From: Sinorhizobium meliloti
GTDB taxonomy: Bacteria > Pseudomonadota > Alphaproteobacteria > Rhizobiales > Rhizobiaceae
Direction: 5' to 3'
Assembly: GCF_035610345.1 (NCBI RefSeq)
Contig: NZ_CP141212.1
Coordinates: 2,175,976-2,239,975 of the forward strand
Length of the DNA: 64,000 nucleotides
Shown here: positions 26,804 through 37,627 of the stretch, piece after piece
Layout: every line of letters starts with the position of its first letter
How positions within the stretch are numbered: the first letter of the stretch is position 1
Program-made: the position numbers and the translations under genes
The notes under the pieces: generated by a model
The model's database searches: none
What the model saw: only the letters and a program-made list of their open reading frames with translations
What the model was told of the DNA's origin: nothing

Positions 26804-26874
26804 CCTCATCCCTGCGCATGTCACAGAGATGAGGGCAGCGCCGCGCCTGCGGCGCGACGAGCACAGGGATGAGG
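26804..26874. repeat. Mosaic palindromic repeat (RIME-like)
   Basis: Outer arms CCTCATCCCTG (26804-26814) and CAGGGATGAGG (26864-26874) are exact inverted copies. Inside them a second stem is formed by GCGCCGC (26838-26844) and GCGGCGC (26849-26855). The nested layout and intergenic position match the palindromic mosaic elements of rhizobia. Confidence 0.7.
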
Positions 26875-26962
26875 CGATCAAAAAAGCCGCGGCGGGTAGC
26901 CCGAATCTCGACAGGCCTTCATCCGACAATCGTCTGAATGCCGAATCACGGCGCGTTCCCAG

Positions 26963-27202
26963 TCAGATACCGAGCATCGTCTTGGCTTGGCCGAGCGCTG
27001 CTTCCGAGCCCGCATGGTCGCCGGCCTTGTGCAAGTCTTCGCCCTGCTGGCGCAACTGTTTCACCTTGGCCATGTCGGCCTCGGACAATGATGCGTTGGG
27101 CATGGCCGCATCGATGGCCTGCATCATGGAGGGGCACTGATTCGCAAAAGCGGGGACAGGCGCAAGCGCGAGAAACAGCGCAACGGAAATTCTGGTAATC
27201 AT
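26963..27202 (-). CDS. Small secreted protein
   Basis: The 79-residue product has a Sec signal peptide (MITRISVALFLALAPVPAFA) and a short mature helical part with one cysteine (NQCPSMMQAIDAAM), then LSEADMAKVKQLRQQGEDLHKAGDHAGSE and a C-terminal AMxxL-type end. The AGDHAGSEAALGQAKTML segment recalls tetratricopeptide-like or small cytochrome-associated helical proteins, but no family can be named. The minus-strand ATG at 27202 follows GGAGGAGCGACC. It is probably periplasmic and monocistronic. Confidence 0.75.
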   Translation of the reverse strand: MITRISVALFLALAPVPAFANQCPSMMQAIDAAMPNASLSEADMAKVKQLRQQGEDLHKAGDHAGSEAALGQAKTMLGI

Positions 27203-27318
27203 GGTCGCTCCTCCGTGGGCCGGGGGGCGGCTGCCTCCCCGGCAACGAGAGGATGATAGTCCAGAAGCGGCCCGGCGCCAATCCGAGCGGCCGGACCCGT
27301 GCTCAGGCGGGCGGGAAC

Positions 27319-27627
27319 CTACATGATCAGGTGCCGGATCGCCATGACCGCGATCCAGCCGACGAGCAGCATCCGAAGCGTCGAGAAGCGCAGCCCGATG
27401 ACGAAGGCGACGAGCATCGCTGCGGCGACGTCGATGCCACCATAGACGAAGGCGGGCGCCACCAGCGTCGTCAATACAGCCGCGGGAACTGCGTTCAGCG
27501 CAGATTCGATCCGCGGGGGAATGTACTTCAGTTGCGTGATGAGCACGTAGCCACCGAAGCGCGTGACATAAGTGGCGACCGCGGCCGCAACGATGAGATA
27601 GAGCAGATCGAGGTGTTGCGCGTCCAA
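27319..27627 (-). CDS. azlD: AzlD family branched-chain amino acid export subunit
   Basis: This 102-residue protein has four hydrophobic helices and the AzlD pattern (VATYVTRFGGYVL, IESALNAVPAAVLTTLVAPA). With AzlC it forms an exporter for branched-chain or similar amino acids in the inner membrane. The start appears to be TTG at 27627, preceded at nine bases by GGAGG; no ATG lies at a suitable place. Its start is three bases from the azlC stop, as expected for a translationally coupled pair. Confidence 0.88.
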   Translation of the reverse strand: MDAQHLDLLYLIVAAAVATYVTRFGGYVLITQLKYIPPRIESALNAVPAAVLTTLVAPAFVYGGIDVAAAMLVAFVIGLRFSTLRMLLVGWIAVMAIRHLIM

Positions 27628-27630
27628 GGA

Positions 27631-28347
27631 TCAGGCCTCCTTTTCCACGGCGCGGGCTTCGATCGCCGGCCGCTTCGGCGGCATACAGGCCGCAAGCACG
27701 ATGCCGGCAAGCGCGCCGATGCTGACATGCCAGGGGGAGCCGACGAAATGCATTGCCGCCACCGAGGCGACGGCGCTCACGGCCACGATCGGCAGAAAAC
27801 GGTCGCGTGTGCGGAAGCTCATCACCAGCCCTAGAAAGTAGATCGGGAGGAGCACGTCGAGACCGATCGCCTTGGGATCGCCGATCAGCTGCCCGAAAAT
27901 CGCACCGATCAGCGTGTTGATGATCCATGGAACATAGATCACGACGCCGAAGCCCGCATACCAGGCGAAGGTGACCGGCAATCCGCGCTCGCCGCGCTGT
28001 TCGGTCTCTGCATATTGCGGATCCACGAGCAGAAAGAAGGCGATCAGCTTTTGAGCGAAGCTGAAATGGCGGATGTGCTTGGCGAGAGAAGCGGAATAGA
28101 GCACGTGGCGGAAGTTGACCGCAAAGACCGAGAGCACCACGAGCCAGGGCTGCACGTTGCTTCCGAAGAGTTCTATGCCGACCATCTGGCTTGCACCCGC
28201 ATAGACGGTGGCGCTCATGAATACCGCATCGGCAATCGAAAAACCGTTATCCACCGCAAGCGCGCCGAAAAGCGCGCCGAAGGGCGATGCCGCCAGCATG
28301 ATCGGAAAGCCGCCGCGAAGCCCTTCCCGGAAATCGCCTCTGCTCAT
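27631..28347 (-). CDS. azlC: AzlC family branched-chain amino acid exporter
   Basis: The 238-residue protein is the larger subunit of the AzlCD (YgaZ/YgaH-like) exporter. It shows the family N-terminus (GLRGGFPIMLAASPFGALFGALA), FMSATVYAGASQMVGIELFG and NFRHVLYSASLAKHIR, with about seven membrane segments. A GCGGGAGA ribosome-binding site precedes the ATG at 28347. It is first in a two-gene operon with azlD. YgaZH-type pairs export L-valine and L-methionine; the substrate here is inferred. Confidence 0.92.
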   Translation of the reverse strand: MSRGDFREGLRGGFPIMLAASPFGALFGALAVDNGFSIADAVFMSATVYAGASQMVGIELFGSNVQPWLVVLSVFAVNFRHVLYSASLAKHIRHFSFAQKLIAFFLLVDPQYAETEQRGERGLPVTFAWYAGFGVVIYVPWIINTLIGAIFGQLIGDPKAIGLDVLLPIYFLGLVMSFRTRDRFLPIVAVSAVASVAAMHFVGSPWHVSIGALAGIVLAACMPPKRPAIEARAVEKEA

Positions 28348-28565
28348 GAAATTCTCCCGCGGGGGCCGCTCGTAACGAGCATGCCGGCAGATTGACTGCC
28401 GGACAGATAGGGGCTGCCGCACATCGCGACAATTCAATTACTCTGATGCGGCGATTGAATTTTCTGATGGTTGGGCGCGCGTCATTCCAAAGCGCACGGA
28501 AGACCAGGTGCTCGGCCGGCCAACCATAAGAAGGCGGACGCAAGGAAGGCGCCCGCCCCGACACG

Positions 28566-29387
28566 TCAGCGCTTTACCTGAAACGTGTGCTCTATGCCGG
28601 GAAAAGTGCGTGCCTTCACCTCGTTGGCATAGGCCTCCGCCGCCTTTGAGATCGTCGGTGCCAGTTCGGCGAAGTGCTTGACGAAGCGCGGTTTGAAATC
28701 GTTGAAAAGACCGAGCATGTCGTCCGATACCAGGATCTGGCCGTCGCAGGCCGGCGAAGCGCCGATGCCGATGGTCGGCGCGCGCAGCGTGGCGGTGATC
28801 TCGCGGGCGACCGGCTCCACCGTTCCCTCGACCACGATGGCGAAAGCGCCGGCATCGTCGATCGCCTTGGCGTCGCGGCGGATCTTGGCCACTTCCTTCT
28901 CGTTGCGCCCGACCGAGCGGTAGCCGCCCGTCGTGTTGACGAGCTGCGGCATCAAGCCCACATGGCCGAGCACCGGAATGCCACGGCTGACAAGAAATTC
29001 GACCGTCTCGGCCATCTCGGCCCCGCCCTCGAGCTTCACTGCGCTGCAGCCCGTTTCCTTCAGGATGCGCGCGGCGCTGCGGAAGGCCTGTTCCTTGGAT
29101 TCCTGATAGGCGCCGAAAGGCAGGTCGACGACGACACAACAGCGCTCCGAACCGCGCATGACCGCCTGGCCATGTGCAATCATCATGTCGAGCGTGACGC
29201 CGACGGTCGTATCGAGGCCGTAGAGAACCATGCCGAGCGAATCGCCGACGAGGAGGAAATCCACATGAGGATCGAGAAGACGTGCGATCGGCGTCGTATA
29301 GGCCGTCAGGCTGACGATCGGGCGCTCACCCTTCAGGGCTTCGATGCTGGCGGGGCTGAGCCGCCGTTTCGTGGTCTGGACGCTCAT
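28566..29387 (-). CDS. panB: 3-methyl-2-oxobutanoate hydroxymethyltransferase
   Basis: PanB makes ketopantoate from 2-oxoisovalerate and methylene-tetrahydrofolate, the first step of pantothenate synthesis. The 273-residue TIM barrel carries the Mg-binding [11 protein letters not shown], the KLEGG stretch ([13 protein letters not shown]) and GHVGLMPQ, plus the [14 protein letters not shown] segment. It follows panC, with the panC stop two bases from the panB ATG. Length and motifs are normal. It catalyses the step that panC completes by joining beta-alanine. Confidence 0.95.
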   Translation of the reverse strand: MSVQTTKRRLSPASIEALKGERPIVSLTAYTTPIARLLDPHVDFLLVGDSLGMVLYGLDTTVGVTLDMMIAHGQAVMRGSERCCVVVDLPFGAYQESKEQAFRSAARILKETGCSAVKLEGGAEMAETVEFLVSRGIPVLGHVGLMPQLVNTTGGYRSVGRNEKEVAKIRRDAKAIDDAGAFAIVVEGTVEPVAREITATLRAPTIGIGASPACDGQILVSDDMLGLFNDFKPRFVKHFAELAPTISKAAEAYANEVKARTFPGIEHTFQVKR

Positions 29388-29389
29388 TC

Positions 29390-30265
29390 TCAGGCTACCT
29401 TTGCAAAACGGGCGGATTTCGGGGCTATGACGCGGTTGTCGAGCAGCTTCGTGGTGCCGAAGCGGACGAAGAGCAGGAGCAGGACCGGCTTTTCTCCGAT
29501 CTCGCCGATAGGCTCAAGCGTTTCCGGGTCGCGCAGCGCCACCACTTCGGGCCGCGCCAGGGGTTCGCCGGCGAGAAACTCCAAGACACCCTTCTCGATT
29601 TCGGCCGGTTCGGTGACGCCGCTTGCGATCAGCCGCTCGGCCTCGTCCAGCGCCTTCGGCACGATCGCGGCTGCACGCCGCTCTTGTGCCGTCAGATAGA
29701 CGTTGCGCGACGAACAGGCGAGCCCGTCCTCCTCGCGCACCGTCGGTACGCCGATGACCGTAACCGGCTGCGCCAGATCCTCGACCATGCGCCGGATGAT
29801 CTGGAGCTGCTGGAAATCCTTTTCGCCGAAATAGGCGCGGTCCGGCTGGACGATGTTGAAGAGCTTGGTGACGACGGTCGCAACGCCTGCGAAATGGCCG
29901 GGCCTCACCGCGCCTTCGAGCTCGGAGCCGAGCTTCGGCACGTCGACCACCGTTTCCATCGGCCGCGGATACATGTCGGAAACGCCGGGGGCAAAAAGGA
30001 AATCGACGCCGCCATCGGTCAGCAGCGCGCGATCACGGGCGAGGTCGCGCGGGTATTTGCCAAGATCCTCGTTCGCGCCGAACTGCAGCGGATTGACGAA
30101 TATGCTGGCAACGACCACGTCGTTCTCGCCGCGGGCGCGGCGCACGAGTTCCATATGGCCGACATGAAGATAGCCCATGGTGGGGACCAGTCCGACGGAC
30201 CTGCCCGCGCGCCGATGCTCGGCAAGGGCCTCTCGCAGTTCGGCGATGGTGCTGATGGTTCTCAT
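29390..30265 (-). CDS. panC: Pantothenate synthetase
   Basis: The 291-residue enzyme joins pantoate and beta-alanine with ATP. It has the nucleotidyl-transferase signature [18 protein letters not shown] with the HxGH motif, [18 protein letters not shown], and [17 protein letters not shown] plus the KMSKS-like VYLTAQER region. The start at 30265 gives [11 protein letters not shown], the usual N-terminus; the frame continues upstream but is not PanC-like. It is the first gene of a panC-panB operon. Confidence 0.95.
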   Translation of the reverse strand: MRTISTIAELREALAEHRRAGRSVGLVPTMGYLHVGHMELVRRARGENDVVVASIFVNPLQFGANEDLGKYPRDLARDRALLTDGGVDFLFAPGVSDMYPRPMETVVDVPKLGSELEGAVRPGHFAGVATVVTKLFNIVQPDRAYFGEKDFQQLQIIRRMVEDLAQPVTVIGVPTVREEDGLACSSRNVYLTAQERRAAAIVPKALDEAERLIASGVTEPAEIEKGVLEFLAGEPLARPEVVALRDPETLEPIGEIGEKPVLLLLFVRFGTTKLLDNRVIAPKSARFAKVA

Positions 30266-30613
30266 TTCGGACCCTCCAATCCGCCGGGACGTCAGACACG
30301 CCCCGCTTCGCCGATATGGCTCCTGCATCGTCAAAATGCTACAGCGACAGTTGCGCGTCCGATAAGACGCGCGGCTGCGGGCGCCAGCCCCGCGAAAAGG
30401 CAATTGCACAAATTTTGGCTGCAAGATCTATCTTGTGCAGCGCAAAAACACAAACGGAAATGGGCTCAAATTCGAAGCGCCCCACCTGATCGGCGTCTCA
30501 GACCGCGGTCGACTACGAGGGGGTCGAAAAATTCAACGAGACCTGTCGGCACGCGGCACGTGTCTTCGTCCTTGGCTCATCGAGGCGAAACCATCTTCAA
30601 CAAGGAGCACCCC
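30266..30613. other. Divergent intergenic region, 348 bases
   Basis: It separates panC (minus) and the VOC gene (plus). A near-palindrome CAAGAT-CT-ATCTTG at 30422-30435 sits about midway and could be an operator. AAGGAG precedes the VOC ATG. I see no other coding or RNA signal. Confidence 0.5.
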
Positions 30614-31018
30614 ATGCGCATGATTTTCGTCAACCTGCCGGTCAAGGATCTGAAAGCCTCGCGGTCCTTCTTCTCCGCTTTGGGCTTTACATTCAACGAG
30701 CAGTTTTCCGACGAGACCGCCGCCTGCATGGTCATCGACGACAATATCTTCGCCATGCTTCTGACCGAGCCGAAGTTCCGTAGCTTCATCGTCGGCGAGA
30801 TCAGCGACACGGCGAAGGGCACCGAGGTCATCACCGCGCTCTCCGCCGCGAGCCGTGCCGAATGCGACGACATGTTCGACAAGGCTATTGCCGCGGGCGG
30901 CAAGCCATGGAAGCCGGCGATCGACTACGGCTTCATGTACGGCATCAGCTTCCAGGACCTGGACGGCCACGTCTGGGAGTTCATGTGGATGGACATGTCG
31001 GCTGAGCAGCAGGCGTGA
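30614..31018 (+). CDS. VOC (glyoxalase/bleomycin-resistance) family protein
   Basis: The 134-residue protein has the paired beta-alpha-beta-beta-beta units of the vicinal-oxygen-chelate fold: MRMIFVNLPVKDLKASRSFFSALGF, then ACMVIDDNIFAMLLTE, and FMYGISFQDLDGHVWEFMWMD. It resembles the YfcH/PhnB-like extradiol-type VOC proteins that lack a defined reaction. The ribosome-binding site AAGGAG precedes the ATG. It stands alone, opposite the ligA gene's 3' end. The substrate is unknown. Confidence 0.85.
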   Translation: MRMIFVNLPVKDLKASRSFFSALGFTFNEQFSDETAACMVIDDNIFAMLLTEPKFRSFIVGEISDTAKGTEVITALSAASRAECDDMFDKAIAAGGKPWKPAIDYGFMYGISFQDLDGHVWEFMWMDMSAEQQA

Positions 31019-31054
31019 CGATCTAAACCAACGGGTCACGCGGCATCGCTCTCA

Positions 31055-31150
31055 TCCGCCTGCCGGCACATTCTCCCCACGTCAATGGGGAGAAGGGACA
31101 AGGAGCGGCGCCGCGAGTCCCCTTTCGCCCCGCCTGCGGGAGAAACAAAA
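31055..31150. repeat. Palindromic intergenic element
   Basis: TTCTCCCC (31071-31078) and GGGGAGAA (31087-31094) form one stem, followed by GGCGCCGC and CGCCCCGCCTGCGGG which can form another. The layout, with CCCC/GGGG-rich arms and a GCGGCGCCGC-like core, recalls the palindrome inserted in uvrD. It lies between the VOC gene and ligA. Confidence 0.55.
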
Positions 31151-31154
31151 CGCG

Positions 31155-33338
<2,184 letters not shown>

Positions 33339-33343
33339 TTACT

Positions 33344-33375
33344 GCATGATTCTTAAAATCGGAATCGATTTGAGG
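33344..33375. repeat. Palindromic repeat, family copy 1 (after recN)
   Basis: It starts GCATGATTC and continues with ATCGGAATCGATTTGAGG, with the same length and centre as copies in the dcw cluster. It lies 30-62 bases downstream of the recN stop. It is the most divergent of the four copies. Confidence 0.55.
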
Positions 33376-33405
33376 GTAACCGATACGAAGATAAGTGAGG
33401 GCTAT

Positions 33406-35079
33406 TCAACCGTTGCCGGCGAGCAATCGCGCAGCCGCCGCCCTCGCCTCCTCGGTAATCGAGGCGCCGGCGAGCATGCGGGCGATCTCTTCCGTGCGTG
33501 CCGCTTCGTCCATGCGGGCGACGCGGGTGGCGATCATCTCGGTCTTTTCCGCGGAGAGCCCCTTCGAAATCAGGAGATGCGTCGCCGCACGCGCGGCAAC
33601 CTGCGGCGCATGGGTGACGGAAAGCACCTGCACGGTTTTCGAAAGTCGCTTCAGGCGCTGGCCGATCGCATCCGCCACGGCGCCGCCGACGCCGGTATCG
33701 ATCTCGTCGAAGACGAGCGTCGGCGCCGAACCGCGGTCGGCAAGCGCCACTTTCAGCGCGAGCAGGAAGCGCGAGAGCTCGCCACCCGAAGCGACCTTCA
33801 TGATCGGCCCCGGCCTGGTGCCGGGATTGGTCTGGACGTGGAATTCGACCGCATCGATCCCGTCGGCCGTCGGCGATCCCGGATCGCTCGTCACCTCCAC
33901 CATGAAGCGGGCGCGTTCGAGCTTCAGCGCAGGCAGTTCTTCCATGACGGCGGACGCAAGCGCAGCAGCCGTATTGTGGCGCTTCTCGGAAAGCGAGCGG
34001 GCCGCAACGTCGAAGGCCGCCCTGGCTTCGTCGACCTGTATTTCCAGCTGCTTCAGCTTCTCCTCGCCGGCGTCGAGATCGGCAAGATCTGCGATCATCC
34101 GCGCGGCAAGTGCCGGCAGTTCGGTGACGGGAACCGAATATTTGCGGCTCGCGGCCCGCAGAGCAAAAAGCCGCTCCTCGACGCGCTCGAGTTCCTTCGG
34201 ATCGAATTCCGTGTTGCGGAGCGCGCGCTCGACCGCCATCTGGGCATCCGCAAGCTGGTTCAGCGCCCCGTCCAGAAGCTCGACCGTCTCTTCGAGCAGG
34301 CCTGGTGCCTCATGGCTCTTGCGTTCGAGCCGCCGGACGAGCGACGCGATGAGCGGTACCGGCGAGGCGTTGCCGTTCAGAAACTCGGATGCCTCGCTGA
34401 TATCCCCGGCAATCCGCTCGACCTTCATCATGCGGGCCCGGCTCTCGGCGAGTTCCTCCTCTTCGCCGTCGCGTGGCGAAAGCGTCTCGAGTTCCTCGAC
34501 GGAGGAACGCAGATAGTCCGCCTCGCGGGCTGCTGCCTCCACCTTCTCGCGGTGTTTCTTCAGACAGCGCTCGGCATCCTTCCAGCCGCGATAGAAGGTC
34601 GCGACGTCTTCCGCAGCTTCGGTCGTGCCGCCGAAAGCGTCGAGCAGCGTGCGGTGCGCGTCGGTGTCGACAAGCGCCCGATCGTCGTGCTGGCCGTGAA
34701 TTTCAACGAGCGTCTGGCCGACCTGCCGCATCAGCTGGACGCTCACCGGCTGGTCGTTGATGAACGCCTTGGTGCGGCCGTCGGCCGATTGCACACGGCG
34801 GAAGATCAGATCGCCGTCGTCGTCGATGCCGTTCTCGCGCAGGAAGAGCCGCGCCGCATGGCCGGCGGGAACGTCGAAGACAGCGGTAACCTGGCCCCTG
34901 TCCTCGCCGTGACGCACGAGCGAACCGTCGCCGCGGCCGCCCAGCGCGAGCGACAGACTGTCGAGAAGGATGGATTTGCCCGCGCCGGTTTCGCCGGTCA
35001 GCACCGAAAGCCCGGCATCGAAGCTGAGGTCAAGCCGTTCGATCAGGACGATATCGCGGATCGCGAGCTGGGCGAGCAT
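33406..35079 (-). CDS. recN: DNA repair protein RecN
   Basis: This 557-residue SMC-like ATPase acts in double-strand-break repair. Walker A is GETGAGKS (29-36), the signature motif is in VASGGELSRFLLALK and Walker B is TLVFDEIDTGVGG. Two long coiled-coil arms lie between (about 150-360). No rhizobial-type GAAC-N7-GAAC SOS box stands out upstream. The gene lies between bamD and ligA on the same strand, an order common in alphaproteobacteria. Confidence 0.96.
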   Translation of the reverse strand: MLAQLAIRDIVLIERLDLSFDAGLSVLTGETGAGKSILLDSLSLALGGRGDGSLVRHGEDRGQVTAVFDVPAGHAARLFLRENGIDDDGDLIFRRVQSADGRTKAFINDQPVSVQLMRQVGQTLVEIHGQHDDRALVDTDAHRTLLDAFGGTTEAAEDVATFYRGWKDAERCLKKHREKVEAAAREADYLRSSVEELETLSPRDGEEEELAESRARMMKVERIAGDISEASEFLNGNASPVPLIASLVRRLERKSHEAPGLLEETVELLDGALNQLADAQMAVERALRNTEFDPKELERVEERLFALRAASRKYSVPVTELPALAARMIADLADLDAGEEKLKQLEIQVDEARAAFDVAARSLSEKRHNTAAALASAVMEELPALKLERARFMVEVTSDPGSPTADGIDAVEFHVQTNPGTRPGPIMKVASGGELSRFLLALKVALADRGSAPTLVFDEIDTGVGGAVADAIGQRLKRLSKTVQVLSVTHAPQVAARAATHLLISKGLSAEKTEMIATRVARMDEAARTEEIARMLAGASITEEARAAAARLLAGNG

Positions 35080-35115
35080 CCGGTTTCATATCTTCGTTGT
35101 CGGGCGCCGGGAAAA

Positions 35116-35982
35116 TCACGCGCCGATGAGGTTCTTTCCCGCGCGCGCGATCCAGGACGTGCCGGTTTCGCGCGGCTCAAGCCCGCCGGATTGCAGCAGC
35201 TTGTAGGAGTCGGCATACCATTGGCTGTCGGGGTAGTTATGCCCGAGAACCGCTGCCGCCGTCTGGGCTTCCCCAGTCACGCCCATCGCATAATAGGCTT
35301 CGACGAGACGGGCGAGCGCTTCCTCGACCTGATTGGTGGTCGGATATCGCTCGACGACGGTGCGGAAGCGTGAAATCGCTGCAAGATATTCCTTGCGCTC
35401 GAGATAATAGCGGCCGACCTGCATCTCCTTGCCGGCGAGCTGGTCGCGTGCAAAGCGGATCTTTGCCTGCGCATCGTCGACATATTCGGAGTCCGGATAC
35501 TTGTCGACGACGACCTGCATCGCCTCGATCGCCTTCGCCGCAGGTCTTTGATCCTGCGTCACCGACGGAATCTGCTTCGTATAGGCAAGGCCCTGTATAT
35601 ATTGCGCGTAGGCCGCGTCTTCCGACTGCGGATAAAGGTTCAGATAACGGTTGGTCGAGTTGATCGCGTCCTGATACTGGCCGTTGCGATAGGAAACGAA
35701 TGCATTCATGACCAGCGCTTTGCGGGCATATTCGGAGAACGGATGCTGCTTGTCGATCGCCTCGAACTTCCGCGCCGCTTCCGTCGTCTTGCCGGCGTTC
35801 AGGTTTGCGAGGCCCTGGTTGTAGAGCACGTCCGGCGGATCGGTCTCGGCCGTGAGTTTGGTGATGTCGATGTCCGGATCGTTCTGGCAGGCCGTGATCA
35901 GACTGGAGCCGGCGATAGCCGCAAGAACGACCGCGGCGACGCGCGCTGATCTTCTTATGTCGACAGAAACTGCAAGAACCAT
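35116..35982 (-). CDS. bamD: Outer membrane assembly lipoprotein BamD
   Basis: The 288-residue lipoprotein is part of the BAM complex that inserts beta-barrel proteins into the outer membrane. A signal peptide ends in the lipobox LITAC with the acylated Cys32. Five TPR-like repeats follow: [40 protein letters not shown] and others. The ATG at 35982 is preferred over an upstream GTG because GGGA stands eight bases before it. It sits 265 bases downstream of lpxC, which is usual in rhizobia, and just upstream of recN. Confidence 0.94.
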   Translation of the reverse strand: MVLAVSVDIRRSARVAAVVLAAIAGSSLITACQNDPDIDITKLTAETDPPDVLYNQGLANLNAGKTTEAARKFEAIDKQHPFSEYARKALVMNAFVSYRNGQYQDAINSTNRYLNLYPQSEDAAYAQYIQGLAYTKQIPSVTQDQRPAAKAIEAMQVVVDKYPDSEYVDDAQAKIRFARDQLAGKEMQVGRYYLERKEYLAAISRFRTVVERYPTTNQVEEALARLVEAYYAMGVTGEAQTAAAVLGHNYPDSQWYADSYKLLQSGGLEPRETGTSWIARAGKNLIGA

Positions 35983-36197
35983 CGGATATTCCCGTTTCAC
36001 TCAGCGCCTAGCATCGCGCCAGACTTGCGCGTTTTAGAGCAAGTTACCTCAAGACCGCAACGTCATGATCGGCAATTCATGCAAATTTGTGGCGCCCTGC
36101 AGCGCTGCACCCCTTTTCAGATGTGTAAAGCGCCTCTGGCACCGTGAAAATCGGTGGCGAAGAACACGCGTTACTCGGGGCAACTATCGAATCATCA

Positions 36198-36222
36198 TAA
36201 AAATGCCGGCCTTTCGGCCGGC
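36198..36222 (-). terminator. Rho-independent terminator after lpxC
   Basis: On the minus strand GCCGGCC, GAAA and GGCCGGC are followed by ATTTTTATG. It starts 25 bases beyond the lpxC stop and should separate lpxC from bamD. Confidence 0.85.
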
Positions 36223-36247
36223 GACTGGAGAAGAATATCCTGTGCCG

Positions 36248-37201
36248 TCAGGCGGACCAGGGCGCGAAGCCCGGTGCGGCAACCGCCACCATGTCCCGCG
36301 AACGGGTGCGCTGACGCGGCGTTGCCGTTTCCACCACCTCATAGGCCGTCGGATCGCTGAGCAATGCCTTGAGGGCATTGGCATTCATCCGGTGCCCGCC
36401 GCGATAGGAGCGGTAGCAGCCGAGGAAGGGAGCGCCCGCCAGCGAAAGATCGCCTACGGCGTCGAGGGTCTTGTGGCGGACGAACTCGTCCGTATACCGC
36501 AGTCCCTCCACATTGATGACCGCGTTGTCGTCCGAGATTACCACGGAGTTTTCGAGTGACGAGCCGAGCGCGAAACCGCCTGCCCAAAGGCGCTCCACAT
36601 CGCGCATGAAGCCGAAAGTACGCGCCCGCGACAGCTCCCGTTTGAAAACGGAAGGCGTCATGTCGCCCTTCCATGCCTGGCGGCCGATCAGCGGGCAGTC
36701 GAAATCGATCTCGACTTCGAAGCGCATGCCGTCATAGGGCGTGAATTCCGACCAGGAAGCGCCCGATTCGATGCGCACCGGCTTTAGGATGCGGATATAG
36801 CGGCGCTTCTCGGCAAGCGATTGAATACCTGCCTGCTCGATCGCCTCGATAAAGGGGGCGGAGCTGCCATCCATGATCGGCATTTCGGCGCCATGCACCT
36901 CGATCGACAGATTGTCGAGGCCGAGCGCATAGACCGCCGCCATGACATGCTCGATCGTCGCGATCGAGGTCGCCGGCGAGAGGCCAAGGACGGTGCAGAG
37001 ATCGGTGTTGCCGACCTGCGAAGAGACGGCCCGGAATTCGCTCACCCGGCCGCCGGCAAGCACACGCTGGAACACGATCCCGGCGTCGGCATCGGCCGGC
37101 TGGAAGGTGATCTCGACTTCCGCACCGGAGTGAACGCCAATTCCCTTGAGGGTTATCGGGTTTGCAATCGTCGTCTGAAACCCGAGCAGTTCGATTCCCA
37201 T
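36248..37201 (-). CDS. lpxC: UDP-3-O-acyl-N-acetylglucosamine deacetylase
   Basis: LpxC performs the committed step of lipid A synthesis, a zinc-dependent deacetylation in the cytoplasm. The 317-residue enzyme has His85 (TIEHVMAA), His243 and Asp247 (FVRHKTLDAVGDL) as zinc ligands and His270 (YRGGHRMN) as the catalytic base. The two homologous halves are intact. The ATG at 37201 gives the family N-terminus MGIELLGFQTTI; a TTG upstream is rejected. Its own 3' terminator and a terminator between it and ftsZ suggest that it is transcribed separately. Confidence 0.96.
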   Translation of the reverse strand: MGIELLGFQTTIANPITLKGIGVHSGAEVEITFQPADADAGIVFQRVLAGGRVSEFRAVSSQVGNTDLCTVLGLSPATSIATIEHVMAAVYALGLDNLSIEVHGAEMPIMDGSSAPFIEAIEQAGIQSLAEKRRYIRILKPVRIESGASWSEFTPYDGMRFEVEIDFDCPLIGRQAWKGDMTPSVFKRELSRARTFGFMRDVERLWAGGFALGSSLENSVVISDDNAVINVEGLRYTDEFVRHKTLDAVGDLSLAGAPFLGCYRSYRGGHRMNANALKALLSDPTAYEVVETATPRQRTRSRDMVAVAAPGFAPWSA

Positions 37202-37470
37202 TCTCGTCACTTTCAATCAAGGCGGCCTTCGGCCAAAATCCTAGAGGGTGCCACGTTGCTCAAGACACAAGACGAAGTACCGGGATCCCGCGCCAGTCGG
37301 CGGAAATCTCGTCTTCGAACTAACAGCGCCCGATCGAATCGTATGCGTCCCCAATTCCGATGATGAAAATAAGAGTTTGGAGACACCATTCCAAATCACT
37401 GTTCGTTTCGGTTTGTTACGCAATTCATATGCGCGCAATGCAAATGATAAGCATCTGATTTCACGCGAGA

Positions 37471-37503
37471 AATCGAAAAATGCCCGGGCTGGCGCCCGGG
37501 CAT
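37471..37503 (-). terminator. Rho-independent terminator after ftsZ
   Basis: On the minus strand ATGCCCGGG and CCCGGGCAT form a 9-bp stem followed by TTTTTCGATTT. It lies about 125 bases past the ftsZ stop and marks the end of the ddl-ftsQAZ transcript. Confidence 0.88.
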
Positions 37504-37527
37504 CGGCAAGGTGAAGGAACAGTCTCC

Positions 37528-37563
37528 GCATGTTTCCCTGAACCGGAGCCGGCTCAGGAAAAA
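37528..37563. repeat. Palindromic repeat, family copy 2 (after ftsZ)
   Basis: It begins GCATGTTTCC, has the core TGAACCGGAGCCGGCTCA and closes with GGAAAAAC. It shares core and length with the copies after murF and ftsI. It lies between the ftsZ stop and its terminator. Confidence 0.75.
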
Positions 37564-37627
37564 CGGCGGCGACTGAAAGTACCACGGCGACGTTGCGCGT
37601 CCGATCGGACGCACGGCACCGTAGGTA

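Larger units (their letters stand above)
26591..26962. other. Intergenic region with repeat element, 372 bases
   Basis: It lies between pepP and a converging small secreted-protein gene. It holds the pepP hairpin (26604-26643) and a mosaic palindromic repeat (26804-26874). No coding frame or RNA gene is convincing in the remainder. Confidence 0.55.
37202..37627. other. ftsZ-lpxC intergenic region, 426 bases
   Basis: It holds the ftsZ terminator (37471-37503) and a palindromic repeat (37528-37563). The remaining 260 bases nearest lpxC are comparatively AT-rich (about 37330-37470) and probably carry the lpxC promoter. No coding frame is convincing. Confidence 0.6.
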
